From NCBI GenBank assembly GCA_026214975.1, contig CM047817.1, forward strand, positions 57,718,246-57,782,245: a DNA stretch of 64,000 nucleotides. Reading direction: 5' to 3'. The notes beneath the pieces were generated by a model, which did not search any database, was not told the DNA's origin, and was given only the letters and a program-made list of their open reading frames with translations. Source of the DNA: Gentiana macrophylla. Lineage: Eukaryota; Streptophyta; Magnoliopsida; Gentianales; Gentianaceae. Every line of letters begins with the position of its first letter. The stretch's first letter is position 1. Shown piece by piece: positions 1-12,278 of this stretch. The position numbers and the translations under genes were made by a program.

Positions 1-229
1 GAAGTGCGGATCCTTGTTCGTCTGCCTTTCTCCCCATTATTTGATAAACCTAAAATTGTTAGTTTTGTGACACTTTTGGCCTAAACTTAAAAACACATTC
101 AACCTCACGTTCCTCGTGGGATCGACCCGGAATAACCGCTTTACTACAAGCTTTGCACTTGGAGCGACTAACCGGATTTTTATTTCTTGTCTTTTTGTTT
201 CATTCACAAAAATCCACCACAATTTATGA
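1..229 (+). repeat. Gypsy-type LTR tail remnant
   Basis: The stretch resembles the 3' end of a plant Gypsy LTR. A 'cctcgtgggatcgacc' block is followed by 'ctttgcacttggagcgacta' and 'aaccggattttt', the same order as in the LTR ends of element E (36890-37012), though clearly diverged. No primer site follows, so the element was cut here or the rest has decayed. The upstream part lies outside the window. No gene is visible in it. Confidence 0.45.
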
Positions 230-379
230 CAAGACAACTAGCCTATTCAAATTCCTTTAACCGTTCTTTTCAACCCTACAAATACTCTTCTCTTTCCCTT
301 TCTCAAAAACCTTTACAAAAAGTCAGTTTATCCTTCATTTTCTAAAATTTTTCTATCCATGAAATCTTTGAAATATCCC

Positions 380-1460
380 TTTTCACTATGTAATCATGCC
401 TGATACAAGTGTGGAAGCATGATTGATCATCTCACTTGACCAATATATTCAGAGGTTTGATAATTTGGAACTTGTCCAACAAATAGTAGAGAAAATGTGA
501 AAAATCAAAGGTCTTGAAAGTGTATTCTACATTGATTTGGCGAATGTATGCCTATAAAGCATAGGTCAATTGTATGCAAATGAAGGAACAACCATCCTTA
601 AGGAAATTTACACATACATCACCATTGTCAATTAGAAAGAAATATCTGTTACTGAGGACGTTATGGCAGAAATTTTTGGCCTTCATAAATCATCTTTTAC
701 ATATGTTATCAAGTTGAACAAAGAACCGAGAATAAATGTTGTGGAAGGTAATTGCAAGCAAACCCTACTTATATGCTAGCCAAATGTGTTATTGGAAGTG
801 CTAGGAATTCTAGCAATATATATAGCACCAAGATAGATCTACCCTATGCTATCTCGTTTGAAGAAAAATTCATTTGGCCAAGGCACATTTTCAATCAGAT
901 GGTGAGTCAGTTTACATCTGAAAAGCCAAAGAAGAAACTAATGTCAAAAAAGGCAGATTCTACCATACAAAGACTCTTGCCTTGTTGGTTCATAGAATTC
1001 TTAATCATTTCAAAATTCCTAAAGTATAAATGATTGCGATAATAGATGGAAGATTGCAATCAAAGCAGAGAAGACCAAATCAGTTAAGAGAAAAGCGGAG
1101 ACATCTGAAGCTGAACCAATGAAAAAGAAGAAGAAATCGACCAAGAAAATTCCCACATCAGAAGAAGTTCAAGAAGAACTTGAACAATGGAATGATAGAA
1201 GGAAAAGGCTGGAGGAAACTACTGAAAATTATCAAAAGAAGAATGAAGCCTCACCAGCGAAATCTATCCTATCAGATACTGAAAGCCGATCAATAAAGAA
1301 GATTAAAACTGATGAGGAAACCCCCACCAAACTACAAGAAACTGTTATCCCAAAAAAATCAGCTGCCGAACCACAAGAATCAATTCTTGAGATACCTGAA
1401 GCTGACATTCATGGGGAACTAGTTGTGGAAAGTGAAGTTTCTAATGAAGAAGATGTAAGA
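380..1460 (+). pseudogene. SIRE-type Copia ORF3 (env-like) remnant, N-terminal part
   Basis: This is a decayed reading frame with many stops and frameshifts. Around 621-690 it encodes a short module (TIVN, stop, KEISVTEDVMAEIFGL) that matches in pattern the ORF3 of elements A (about 12680-12750) and C (about 35000-35080): an N-x-x-E-[IV] core followed by a hydrophobic helix. The last part (1119-1460) is an intact Lys/Glu-rich stretch starting MKKKKKSTKKIP. The frame is interrupted at 1460 by element B and resumes at 22897. Such ORFs lie between pol and the 3' LTR in SIRE elements; their role is unknown, and I see no membrane segment here. It is the oldest layer of the left-hand nest. Confidence 0.5.
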
Positions 1461-3252
1461 TGTAATATCACCGGATGGATCAAGATCCACCCGATTTACG
1501 CAGCCGAATAAATATCAGATCTAGATCTAAACAAACAAAATACATGAATAATAAATCTAATCTACGAGGGGGTTAGATTACCAACCTTTTTATGGTGCAA
1601 AATGCCAAGAACAAGGTCAATCCAAACCGAGCTAGTATAGAGCCTAGTTCAGAAGCCAAAGTCTTCCAACGTGTTTCTCCAAGCACTACCAGGTGGATGG
1701 TGTTTCAAGCTGCCAGACCTCTTCGATATGCTACCTTAGAAAACCCGAAGTTTTCTAAAACTCGAACCCTTAGTAAAATAGCCGAAAATTCTAAGCTATT
1801 TTACTCCCAAATTTCATGTGATGACTTGTGATTTTAGGCTTGGGAGAACTCTCTTTATATATGAGAGTAAACCTTGACCTCCAAGGATTAAATAATTAAT
1901 ACAAAATCAATCAAAATAATCATTTTCCTTAAGAAGATAAATCTAGAATATTCCCAAATTATTAAGGATATATAAGAGATTTTCTTTTCCTTAAATTATT
2001 TAACAAAGAAATAATTTAATCACATGTCTTATTATTTATCAAGAAAACTAATTTCCCAACAAATAATAATATACAAAATGCGGTTATACACCTAATTAAT
2101 TAGGTCATGCGCATTTTTCATTTATTTGGGCTGAGTCCAAGAAAAATTTCTTTTCCATGTATTTAATTATCTAGTCCAACTAAACAATTAATCCACATAT
2201 CAATTAAATAGTCCAATCCAACTATTTAATTTTAATTGAGGTGAAGCGACGAGAAAACGTATATGCTATATTAGGAGCCATGTCGGGGACCATGGACCCA
2301 TATTCAGTAGCTACAATAAATTAAATAAAATTATTCGTCAGACCGAACAATTATATTCAATATATTAATTCCGGGATTACAGCACCATAAACCCGAAACT
2401 GAACTCTGCCGAATATAGATAAGTTATACTCAACTATGAGTTGATAAGCATCCACTGATATAATCATTACATACGGATAAATCCTCCATAGACTGTTCGT
2501 TTCAATTCGGGATATCTCCGTAAACCCTTCTCAAAACATCTTATCCTTATTTACCATCAACCCCTAGTGATCAATTAGTTCATAACTAATATAATATGAA
2601 CTGGCGCCATCGATCAGTTTCTAGGATTAACAAATAAGGGAACTCTCTGTCTACTTCCCGAGGCTAGGAATGGATTCCATATCTGTGATAGCACAGACTA
2701 CTCACTCATCCCAGAATTGAGCCAACGAGAAGTGTTGGACCACATACTGCGAAGTGATCCTTACTAACAAATCAAACCCTTCCCTAGTCTAGCGTTAAAT
2801 GCAGGATCACCTCAGGATTAAGATTAATCCATATATGATCATCTTGTGATTCGATAAGACTTCTCGATCATGGAATTATATCGAGAACTCAAATCAAATC
2901 GGTCCAGCCCTATATGATTATCATCATATATAAATGCCCCACTAGGTACCCTATTACCGACAGCCCGGATAAGACTGTCACACCTAAAGTGTTCTGGGCC
3001 CATTATTAGCAAATTAATCTTGAGACCCGTACTCAGATAAATAAACGCTACGGACTAAGTTAATTTTAAGTACATCTCACTAACTCATTCCTCTTGTGTA
3101 TAGCCATACACTAAGTTATGTGATTACATAAATGAGGTACTTAGGGTTTTCAGCAGTGTCTTAATTATAAGCATACATGCATATAATAAGATGAATTATT
3201 AATTCTGTCCTAAAACAATTAGATAATTGTCTTTCGGGCACTACACCTAACA
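1461..3252 (-). repeat. Element B 3' LTR
   Basis: 1792-bp copy of the B LTR. On the minus strand it begins TGTTAGGTGTAGTGCC and ends GATATTACA. It matches 21104-22896 over its whole length with scattered substitutions and small indels. A minus-strand TATA-like stretch (plus 'ctctttatata', about 1851-1861) is the likely promoter. Its left edge cuts the SIRE ORF3 frame at 1460. Confidence 0.88.
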
Positions 3253-3350
3253 ATCTCCCACTTGCACGAAAGGCAAGTGGATTAATTGTTTTAGAGCACA
3301 CCCTTTATATCTATATCTACAACATTCTCCCACTTGCTCAAAAACAAGTG
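3253..3350 (-). other. Element B polypurine tract, duplicated with hairpins
   Basis: Directly inside the 3' LTR, the plus strand reads 'atctcccacttgcacgaaag', which on the minus strand is the purine run AAGTGGGAGAT abutting the LTR. A second near-copy, 'attctcccacttgctcaaaa', lies at about 3325-3344. Each is followed by an inverted partner (ACTTG...CAAGT), so each can fold as a short hairpin. The polypurine tract primes plus-strand DNA synthesis in LTR elements. The proximal copy is the likely functional one. Confidence 0.65.
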
Positions 3351-4160
3351 AGACGTATCCCTCAAATCTGTACCCTTCAAGCGCATCTTAGCAATTCATC
3401 CTTCCAAGCACGACCGGAGTGTGCCGCCATAGGGTAGGTTTGTGACCCGGCACGTACTTAGAATCCGAATACCATGTGACTTGGTACACTGATCAGGTAG
3501 GTTGGCGGCTTGAGTCAATATTTGGGATCAAAACGTCGCCTTTCCATCTAATCCGGTGGTATGATTTCAATATGCTTATAACCTCTAGTGATTGCAAAAT
3601 CCTTATGAGCTACCTCTCCAATGTTTTCACAATGAAGTGGTATCGGCTTACTGGGTAATACTTTATCAAATGAGTAAACACTGAGACCGAGATCGATTTA
3701 ACGATCATCCTCAATCGACCTAAAGCCAGAATCAGTGTTATCACTTATATTCTAGTTTGCACATGAACATACTAGCATATTATTCCTCATCCTCTCGAAG
3801 AGACTTGAGGATTTACTAAACATCCCATTTAGTATTCATTCACGAGTTTATACAAGCATTCACGAGAGGTAGGGTAGACTACATCGTTGAATGTTGCATT
3901 AAATCATGCAAGAACATCTTAACCATTTAGATGGGTGAATGGGATTGCCAATTGCTTATTTTCGAGAATTCGAGTGAGTCAAATTCTTTAGAAAATAACC
4001 AGATGGCATGTTAGCCTCTGACTTCAGATAACACACCCGTGTTGTTTCCAACAGTTTTAGTGTACCATTCACAAACACTAATCTACATACTACTTTACTA
4101 ATATTGATGCCCAGTCTACAAAAGACTTATCAACATCTTTGGTCAATTTCACATATTAAA

Positions 4161-4162
<2 letters not shown>

Positions 4163-4220
<58 letters not shown>
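4163..4220. repeat. (AT)n microsatellite
   Basis: An uninterrupted TA/AT dinucleotide run of about 58 bases inside element B. Such runs expand by slippage and carry no coding meaning. Confidence 0.95.
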
Positions 4221-4223
<3 letters not shown>

Positions 4224-4339
4224 ACCTTGAAATGACCTAGAGGTTTGCTTTAATCCCCAAAGGATATAAGCTATGGAAGTCATCCTGCCAAAGGTTCTTT
4301 CTGAATAAATTAAGATACCATTAGTCTCGCAAAAAGGTC

Positions 4340-4555
4340 TTAGGGAATCACCCTTATTTTCTACTTTGTAACGAATCCGTTATTTGTTCTTTGTTAAAAC
4401 CCTTCTATTCTGAATGAGTTCAGATTCCATTGTTCGGCAAGGAAGTCTTAGGGAATCACCCCTATTTCCCGATTTCTGACGAAATCAAGCAAGGCTGAGT
4501 GGTAAGAGAGATCACGGACTGGTTAACTCTCTAAATTTTAGGGAATCACCCCTAA
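4340..4555. repeat. Three copies of a short palindromic module
   Basis: The module 'ttagggaatcacccctaa' or a near-variant occurs at about 4340, 4448 and 4538. Its ends (TTAGGG and CCCTAA) are complementary, so each copy can form a small hairpin. A weaker relative ('taggaatcaccctaa') lies near 17581 in the other half of B. The spacing of about 90-108 bp suggests a diverged tandem duplication. Confidence 0.6.
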
Positions 4556-5130
4556 ATTACTTAGTTTTGCGTTGAAAGTTAAACTTTCCTATTCATTCGA
4601 CTCTTCTCCGTGTAGTTCCAATTACTCCCACTATGCCTGAGATAATCAGATGGTTCTACAAGAGTTTCAATAGAACTGGGGCATCAAACTCCATTCACAG
4701 GGTTATGGCTTTTAAACCAACCTCTATGATCAGGATCCTACTCAGCCCACAAAGGACTATAGGTCATCAATCTACCCTATAGACCGTAAGGTCCTGCAAT
4801 GGGTATTGGACAAACCATACTCCCACTACGTTCAGGGTGGATCGATATACTGATCAAGTTTAGTAGTTTTTATTTGTGTTACCACCAACTGCCGGTGTTG
4901 GATGTGGACTGAACAAATCAGTTAGTAACATTTTGAGTGCAAATACTTCAAGATCTAAGGTTGTTATTTATAGACTCTATCAGACCGAGTTAGACAGTAT
5001 AACCATCATTCTCAGATTTTATGAGTTTTATAACCAACCTTTACTCAATGTATTAAGATATTTAACGCTCTGAACGTGTACGCAAAAACTTCCAGTCCTA
5101 CCTTCAAGCACTAAATGCTAAATGTCTAAT

Positions 5131-6521
5131 TGTTAGGAACATTTTGTTATGTTTTGATGATGGCCATACTAGCTGTTATAGCAAGCCTGAAATAAGTTAG
5201 AATTCTCTGTATAAGTATTTACTTAGAGTCTGACATGTTGTATAAGTTGAGTTAAACAAGTATTGTACTAGTTGGTAGGACGGAAAAGTGAAACAGATTT
5301 TCGTCAGAGTAAAGTCAGCCAAGTACCAGCAGAGAAGCAATGAAGACATTATGGTTTGACTTATAACCAGAGAAGTCTGTGATGACATTGGATAAGTCTA
5401 AGTTATGTTTTAAGTGATGAAACTTCGTGTTTAAATATGGTGTACACTGATCTCACACAAATCAAGGATCAGTGAAGTACAAGGATTCTCCTGAACTGAA
5501 TGGAATGAAGGAAACAGTGATTCGGCAAAGTAAACTGACTTTCGGCTGAGTGAAGACAAAGCAGTAAAGGAAGATCTAAGCGGAAAAGTCAGATGGATCA
5601 CTTGACCGATCAAAGAACGGCTGAGTAAACCTTACTTAGTCAGATTATTAAAATATGAAGAAGATACAAAAGATCAAGCATTAAATGCACAATCAATAAA
5701 GGATCAATCAAGGACAGATTTTCTGATAAACATTTAAAGAAAAATCCGATCACTGAAATCAAGGAGAATATAATTAAGGGGGAATCAAGAATAAAATCAA
5801 GGATTATTCCCCTCATTAATATAGCCAATGGACGGAAATTAAAATCAAGGATAATCAAGGCTATAAATAGAAGGCATTGACAGAAAAACAAGACAACAAG
5901 AAAGAACGAAAAATCTGAGCAAAAACTCTGTCAAAGTGAAAAGCCTTCCATCGGTGCTAAAAATAAATATCTAGTGATCAACTCAAAACTGAGAGCTACA
6001 ATTCAAACATCAGAGCATTGAGATTGATCAACAAGTTTGTCAATTCAATTCACATCAACCAAGCAACTGAATCAGAGCCATCTGAGAAGGAGTTGAGTTT
6101 GTGATAGCTGCTGAAGAATTTGATTCCAAGGAGCGGTGAAAGAGACTGAGTCACTGAAGCTGTTGCATTCAAGGAGTGATAGTCTTGTAGATTGTGAATC
6201 TTGTGATGTCAAGGACAATCGTACTATTGTATCTGTGAAAACACTAGTGAATTCCTCCAATCATCACATGAGAAGAGTGGATTAAGGGATTACACCACCC
6301 TGAACCACTATAAGCCTTGTGTCAATTTACTTTACTGCATTCATTTAATTACTTATACTATATACTATATCTGTGAATGCCTAAACTATTTTGAAACAAC
6401 TTAGTAAGAAGGGACTTGTCCGCTGCCCAAAAATTTTTAAATATAAGAAAAGTTTTTGAAACTACACTATAGTCATTCACCCCCCCTCTGACTATAGTTT
6501 TACCCTTCTCTGGGACCAACA
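5131..6521 (+). repeat. Element A 5' LTR
   Basis: Starts TGTTAGGAAC and ends GGGACCAACA right before the primer site. A good TATA box (TATAAATAG) begins at 5862, so transcription should start about 30 bases later. The matching site in the 3' LTR reads TATAAACAT (about 16398), so only this LTR keeps the canonical box. By eye the two LTRs differ by scattered substitutions and a few small indels. Confidence 0.92.
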
Positions 6522-6523
6522 AT

Positions 6524-6535
6524 TGGTATCGGAGC
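6524..6535 (+). other. Element A primer-binding site
   Basis: TGGTATCGGAGC lies two bases after the 5' LTR. It differs by one base from TGGTATCAGAGC, the usual plant Copia site complementary to the 3' end of initiator Met-tRNA, which primes minus-strand DNA synthesis. Confidence 0.88.
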
Positions 6536-6658
6536 AGTGTTCCTAGTATCAGAACCTATTCAGATCTAATTTCTGGTAACAAGGAGATCACATATTTTCA
6601 AAGTAGTTTTCAAATTTGTGCTTTCTACTTTATACATAAATATCTCTTTTATGTACTT

Positions 6659-8657
6659 ATGGATTCCTCAAACTTTATGTCAAAAGTACCTGTTTTTCAA
6701 TTTTAATAATTTTGATGAATATAAAATAAGAATGTTATCTCATCTTGCAGCAACTCATGAGGAGATTCTGGATATAATTAATGATGGCCCAATCATGATC
6801 ATGACTGTGGTAGCCACAGGAGCAGATCAAGGAAAAGAAGTGGACAAACCCAAGAAGGATTAGACCAAGGATGACAGGAGAAGAGCAAATCTAGACATCG
6901 TTGCAAAAGATATGATTTTGAAGACCCTAGATAGCAACATGTTCATGAGAATCAAAGATTGCAAAACAGCAATGGAGATGTGGGACAAGCTGGCATTGAT
7001 AAATGAAGGATCTGAAACAGTTAAAGAAAACAAATTATCTATTGCAAAACAGAAATTTGAGAACATCAAAATGAAGGCTGGTGAATCCATTGATCAAATG
7101 GACAACATATTCTCAAGCATAAATAGTGAACTACAACAGCTTGTACACACATATCCTCAGAAAGAAGTGTGCTTAAAGATCTTGAGAGGCTTACCTGAAA
7201 GGTGGAAGTTCATAACATCAGTAATTAGAGGAACTACAAATCTTGCAAACACTGACACTCTGACTCTGATGTCCCAACTAAAAGGTCATGAATTCGAATT
7301 GAACGGTGAAGATGGTGCTCCGGTAGAGACACAAAGAGCCAGTGCACTGATAGCACCTCAGCAAAGAGACACTAAAACTCAAAGAACATGTAGCTCTATT
7401 AGTTAAACGTTTTGATAGGTTTAGCAAAAAGAAGCCATTCAAAGGAAACTCATCATCAAACAAGAGTTCAAGCTCAAACAAAGATATGAAGAAAAGAGAT
7501 GATGAATACAGATGCTTCAACTGCAACAAGAAAGGTCACTTCAAGGCTGATTGCCCCGAAGAAAGCAACAAAGATGAGGAAAAGAAGAAGTACAAAGCAT
7601 CTGAAAAGAAGAAAGGCAAGAAAGCACTCAAGGCTGAATCCAGCAGTGAAAAGATTGAAGAATCATCTGACAATGATTCAGATAATAGTGATGAAGAAGA
7701 CAGCTCAGACAATGAGAAAGCATATCTATGTCTCATGACCAAAGAATTATATGAAGCTGAAGTTGATAGCTCAGACAATGAGAAAGCAAGTCTATGTCTT
7801 TTGGTCAAAGAATCTGATGAAACTGAGATGAACCATGAAATTCTGGAAAAGGAATGTAAGGATCTAAGAAAAGAAAATAAAGATTGAAGGAACAACTTGA
7901 CAAATTGAAAGCTGAACTAGCTACTAAGGAGATATAATCACCTAATCAAAAAGCAGCAGATGATAACTCATCCACTGCTAACAGATCACCTAAGGAAATT
8001 CACCTAGCAGCTAAAAACACCACTGCACCACTAAATGTACCAGCTTACAAACCCTCAAAAATGTTTGGATCCAGATCTGGTCTTGGCTACAATAGTCAGG
8101 ATGAGAGTAGAAACCATGGTCAACACAATTCTAAATCCAGGACCAACAATGGACCAAAATTCAGAAAGGGAAAGACCATAGTTTCAACCACTCATCCTGC
8201 ACCGGTGAAGTCAAAAGCTAGTGCAGTGAAATAGCAGACTAAATCATCATTCCAGTCAACCAAAAATAAAGACCTTTTGAAAGGTAAAGGAAGACTTTAT
8301 CCTTCAGAGGATGATTGGAATGTTGCACCTCCAAAATACAAGAAGAAACCATTCCATGACATGCATCATGTGTTTAAGAAAAATTGACCTAGGTATGTTC
8401 CTAGACACATGAAGCAACATAGGTTTCCCAATGCATATTGGAAAGTGAAGAAGGATGCAAATGCACCAAAAAGTAGAGAAAAATATCAGGATACCTTCAA
8501 TAGAAATATTAGAAGTTATTCTGCCATGCCTTATACATATGAAGTTGATGATTTTAATTATCCAAAAAGAAGATCATTTGGATATACACTTGGAGTAGGA
8601 GGCATGACTTCTAGCAGGTATGGACCCAAACAGTGTTGGGTACCTAAACATAATTAA
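6659..8657 (+). pseudogene. Element A gag remnant
   Basis: Gag packages the element RNA in cytoplasmic particles. The start is taken at an ATG matching the gag start of element C. The core (about 6696-7400) carries the Copia Gag helical domain, with NFDEYKIRMLSHLA near its start and LKILRGLPERW at about 7170-7205. One in-frame stop lies at 6861 and a frameshift near 7378. A zinc knuckle CFNCNKKGHFKADC (CX2CX4HX4C, intact) lies at about 7512-7553. An acidic Ser/Asp/Glu/Lys region follows, in which a 66-base unit is repeated twice (7699-7764, 7765-7830). More stops follow; the last open piece ends WVPKHN at 8657. Several breaks make it non-functional. Confidence 0.82.
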
Positions 8658-8663
8658 TTTGTT

Positions 8664-9897
8664 TTGTAGGATGTTTGGTACATAGACATTGGATGTTCCA
8701 GACCCATGACAGGAACTAAGAGATGGCTCACTGATTTCTAAGCTTTTGATGGACCCAAAGTCACATTTGGAGGCAAAGAAAACCCTGGAAAGATTAAGGG
8801 GAAGGCACAATGCTCAAGAACAATTTGAAGATTCAAAATGTGGCATGTGTTAAGGGACTTAATTTCAATCTGCTAAGCATCAGTCAATTCTGTGACAAAG
8901 GCTACAATGTACACTTCAACAAGGAAGGTTGCAAAGTGATTCACAGCCAAACCAACACAGTGTTTCTTGCAGGAAGAAGAGAAGATAACATGTATGTGGT
9001 GGATTGGAAAACAGCCAAGGCAGAAACATGTTTCTTTGTCAAAAATAAACAATCAACCAGCTGGATTTGGCATAGAAGATTAAATCATCTAAATTTCAAG
9101 ACCATCAACACATTATCAAAGAACAAGTTAGTTGAAGGCCTGCCAGAGATCACATTCAAAAAGGAAATTCTTTGTGATGCATGCCAAAAAGGAAAGAAAA
9201 TCAAAAGCTCCTTCAAATCAAAGCCCTATCAATCAACAATAAGAATTCTACATCTGTTACATATGGACCTGTTTTGACTAGTCACACCAGTAAGTGTAAG
9301 TGGACAGAAATACACTCTAGTAGTGGTAGATGACTTCTCTAAATTCACTTGGACCATATTCATGAACAAAAAGAGAGAGACACTCAAGAAGATGCCAGAT
9401 TTGCTGAGAAGAATTCAAGATGAAAAAGAACTAAAAATTATCAAGATCAGATCTGATAGAGGCACATAATTTCTAAATGAAGTAATCAGAACTTATTGTG
9501 AAGAAAATGGAGTATTGCATCAATTATACATTGCGGGAACTCCACAACAAAATGGTGTAGCGAAAGAAAGCAGAACACTAAAAAAGCGGTCGAACAATGA
9601 TTGCGAAGCATGCCTACCAAAGAGGTTTTGGGTGAAAGCGACAAACACGACATGCTATACTCGAGCATGAGATCAATCATCAACAAATATCATGAAAAGA
9701 CTCCATATGAAATATGGAATGGAATAAAACGTAATATCTCATATTTGCAAATGTTTGGATCAAAATGTTTTGTTTTGAACAGGAATCAGCTACACACCTT
9801 TGATGAAAAAGATGATGAAGCAATCTTTATGGGATACTCAGACACCAGCAAAGCATTCAGAGTACTCAACAAAAGAACATTGGTGATTGAAGAATGA
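8664..9897 (+). pseudogene. Element A protease-integrase remnant
   Basis: The protease active site is altered: at about 8670-8708 the motif reads WYIDIGCSRPMTG where plant Copia has D-S/T-G and H, so Ser and His are both lost. The integrase zinc domain is clear at 9071-9200 (HRRLNHLN ... CDACQKGK). The catalytic core keeps VVVDDFSKF (about 9325) and RSDRGT (about 9451), but the region normally holding the third acid reads NGVAKES, consistent with a 3-base loss that removed or displaced the catalytic Glu. Stops lie at about 9277 and 9467 and frames shift near 9590. The tail (WNGIKRNISYLQMFGSKCF) is the usual Copia integrase C-terminus. It cannot work as it stands. Confidence 0.82.
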
Positions 9898-10566
9898 ATA
9901 CATGTAGTCTTCGATGAACCAAACACAAATGGTGAAAGTCTTCAAGAACAAGAAGAAGAAGCAGCACAAAGGCAAGTGTATATGAATACAATCGTACCAG
10001 CTACTATTCTGAATCACAATCTTGGAAATCAAGATGAGCCACAAGTCATTACTACAGAAGAAGCATCAGAACTTGAAGCTCATGCAGAACCTGAAGTTGT
10101 AGAAGCACCAAGTGAAGAACAACTTCAACCTGACCTAAATTGGCTAAGAGATCATCCTGAAGAACAAGTCATTAGAGACAATCACACATGAGTTAGAACC
10201 AAAAGACAACTGGAGCATATGCTAACATGTTTTCTATCACAAGTGGAACCCAAGACAATAGATGATGCAATTCAAGTTGCAGATCGGATTCTGACCATGC
10301 AAGAAGAACTAAATGAATTTGAAAGAAATGAAGTCCAGGAACTTGTTGTGGACTGACACAACCAACATCATTGGAACAAAATGGGTATTCAGAAAATAGA
10401 TGGATGAGCAAGGAACAGTTGTCATAAATAAAGCAAGGCTAGTTTCAAAAGGTTACTCTCAAGCAGAAGGAATAGATTATGATGAAACATTTGCACCAGT
10501 AGCAAGACTGGAGGCAATCAGACTCTTCTAGCTTTTCCTGAACACGAAGACTTCAAAGTCTATCAA

Positions 10567-11772
10567 ATGGATGTCAAGAGTGCATTTCTGAATGGACTCT
10601 TGGAAGAAGATGTTTATGTGGAACAACCCCCTGGTTTTCAACTCAAAGGAAAGGATGATAAAGTATACAAGCTCAAGAAGGCCCTCTATGGACTTAAACA
10701 GGCACCCAGAGCTTGGTATGAAACACTATCACAATTTCTGATCAAAAATGGATTCAAAAAAGGAACTATAGATAAGACTCTGTTCAAATTAGAGGAAGGA
10801 ACAAGTACATTACTAGTACAAATCTATGTTGATGACATTATCTTTGGATCAGAGGATGAAAAGCTGTGTGAGAAATTTGCAAACCTAATGAAGAGCAAAT
10901 TTCAGATGAGCATAATGGGTGAATTAAATTACTTTCTTGGCCTTCAAGTGAAACAAATGAAGGATGGTATTTTCATTAGTCAAGTCAAGTACACAAAAGA
11001 CCTAATACACAAGTATGGTATGGACACCAGTGGCACAGCAGTTACAGCAATGTGTGCAAGAGTCATTCTTGGAAAAGATGAAGCTGGAAAAGATGTTGAT
11101 CAGAAAATGTATAGAGGAATCATTGGATCCTTACTATATCTAACTGCAAGAAGACCAGACATAGCATTTGCAGTAGGAGTATGTGCAAAATTTCAAGCTC
11201 AACCAAAAGAATCACATCTTCTAGAAGCTAAAAGAATAATCAAATACCTGAAGAACACCATAAATGTTGGAATTTGGTATCCAAAAGATGGAGGATTCAA
11301 TTTAATATCATATTTAGACTCTGACTATGCTGGATGCAAAATAGATAAAAAAAAAAACACCTCTGGAACTTGTCAGATGCTAGGCAGCAGACTAGTTTCA
11401 TGGTTTAGCAAAAAGCAGAACTCCATATCTACATCAACAGCTGAAGCAGAATATATAGTAGCAGGCAGTTGCTGTGAACAAGTACTATGGATTAGACAAC
11501 AGCTGAGGGATTATGGAATGGATGAGAAGACAATTCCAGTTATGTGTGACAACACAAGTGCCATATCTATTACTGAAAATCCAGTGTTGCACTCAAGAAC
11601 AAAGCATATTGATGTGAGACATCATTTCATCAGAGATCATGTTGAAAAAGGATATGTTATTCTAAGATACATACCTACTGAAGATCAATTAGCTGACATT
11701 TTCACTAAACCACTCAGTCATGAAAGATTTAGCATGTTGAGAACTGAGTTGGGAATGATTGAAATTGACTAA
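10567..11772 (+). CDS. Element A reverse transcriptase-RNase H, open frame
   Basis: A 401-residue open frame covering the palm of the Copia reverse transcriptase and all of RNase H. Landmarks: MDVKSAFLNG at residues 1-10, ALYGLKQAPRAW at 39-50, catalytic YVDD at 87-90, NYFLGLQVKQM at 121-131. RNase H has Asp251 (DSDYAG), Glu295 (TAEAEY), Asp328 (CDNTSA) and the closing DQLADIFTKPL at 373-383. The ATG is internal to pol, not a real start: upstream 10199-10566 encodes the fingers ([11 protein letters not shown]) but is broken by stops and shifts. So the enzyme is truncated at its N-terminus. It is the longest undamaged retroelement enzyme frame in the window. Confidence 0.88.
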   Translation: MDVKSAFLNGLLEEDVYVEQPPGFQLKGKDDKVYKLKKALYGLKQAPRAWYETLSQFLIKNGFKKGTIDKTLFKLEEGTSTLLVQIYVDDIIFGSEDEKLCEKFANLMKSKFQMSIMGELNYFLGLQVKQMKDGIFISQVKYTKDLIHKYGMDTSGTAVTAMCARVILGKDEAGKDVDQKMYRGIIGSLLYLTARRPDIAFAVGVCAKFQAQPKESHLLEAKRIIKYLKNTINVGIWYPKDGGFNLISYLDSDYAGCKIDKKKNTSGTCQMLGSRLVSWFSKKQNSISTSTAEAEYIVAGSCCEQVLWIRQQLRDYGMDEKTIPVMCDNTSAISITENPVLHSRTKHIDVRHHFIRDHVEKGYVILRYIPTEDQLADIFTKPLSHERFSMLRTELGMIEID

Positions 11773-12278
11773 GTACCAAAGAGCGGCTAACTGGAGTAAT
11801 CAGCCAAGTGACTTCACCAGGTGATCAACCCTTTGCCATTACAGGAGTGTAGTATGTAAGGCACTAGTACCCAGCGAAGTAAACTTAACAAATTGTTAGG
11901 AACAGTTGAATAATGCAGTTCACTAAAAAAGTCACTACACCGGCTAAGTGACCAGCTAAGGCACTCCACTTAAATGAAGATTGGGGTCACCAGAAAATTA
12001 AAGTGTGAACCAAATCAGTTTTTATACACGTGGAAAATTAAGAAGTTATGGAGAACTATACTATGGAAGATTACACACATGGGGATCAATTTACAATCAT
12101 GGAGGTAACCGTATTATTTTTCTCATTACAACTGCCTCGATTCTCACAATTTATCATTGCTTGCCTCAATCAACTCCTCCCACTTCACTCGAATATCGGG
12201 ATTTACATACATAAAATCACGCCATCACGTCATAAAATCCCTCCATATTCAACAACGTTCACACTACCCAAATCATCC

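Larger units (their letters stand above)
3253..5130 (-). other. Element B internal region, 3' part, no intact gene
   Basis: This is the piece of B between its 3' LTR and the insertion point of element A. I see no reading frame worth calling. It contains the duplicated polypurine tract, one copy of a TGCCGCC motif (3422-3438) that recurs in B at 19152 and 19358, an AT microsatellite, and three copies of a short TTAGGG-flanked palindrome (4340-4555). Confidence 0.55.

Noticed and set aside
4340..4555. Interstitial telomere sequence (TTAGGG)
   Set aside because: Only isolated hexamers at palindrome ends; no tandem array, and plant telomeres use TTTAGGG.
7536..7895. 119-codon Ser/Leu-rich antisense frame
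   Set aside because: It is the antisense shadow of the acidic, Lys-rich Gag tail of element A.
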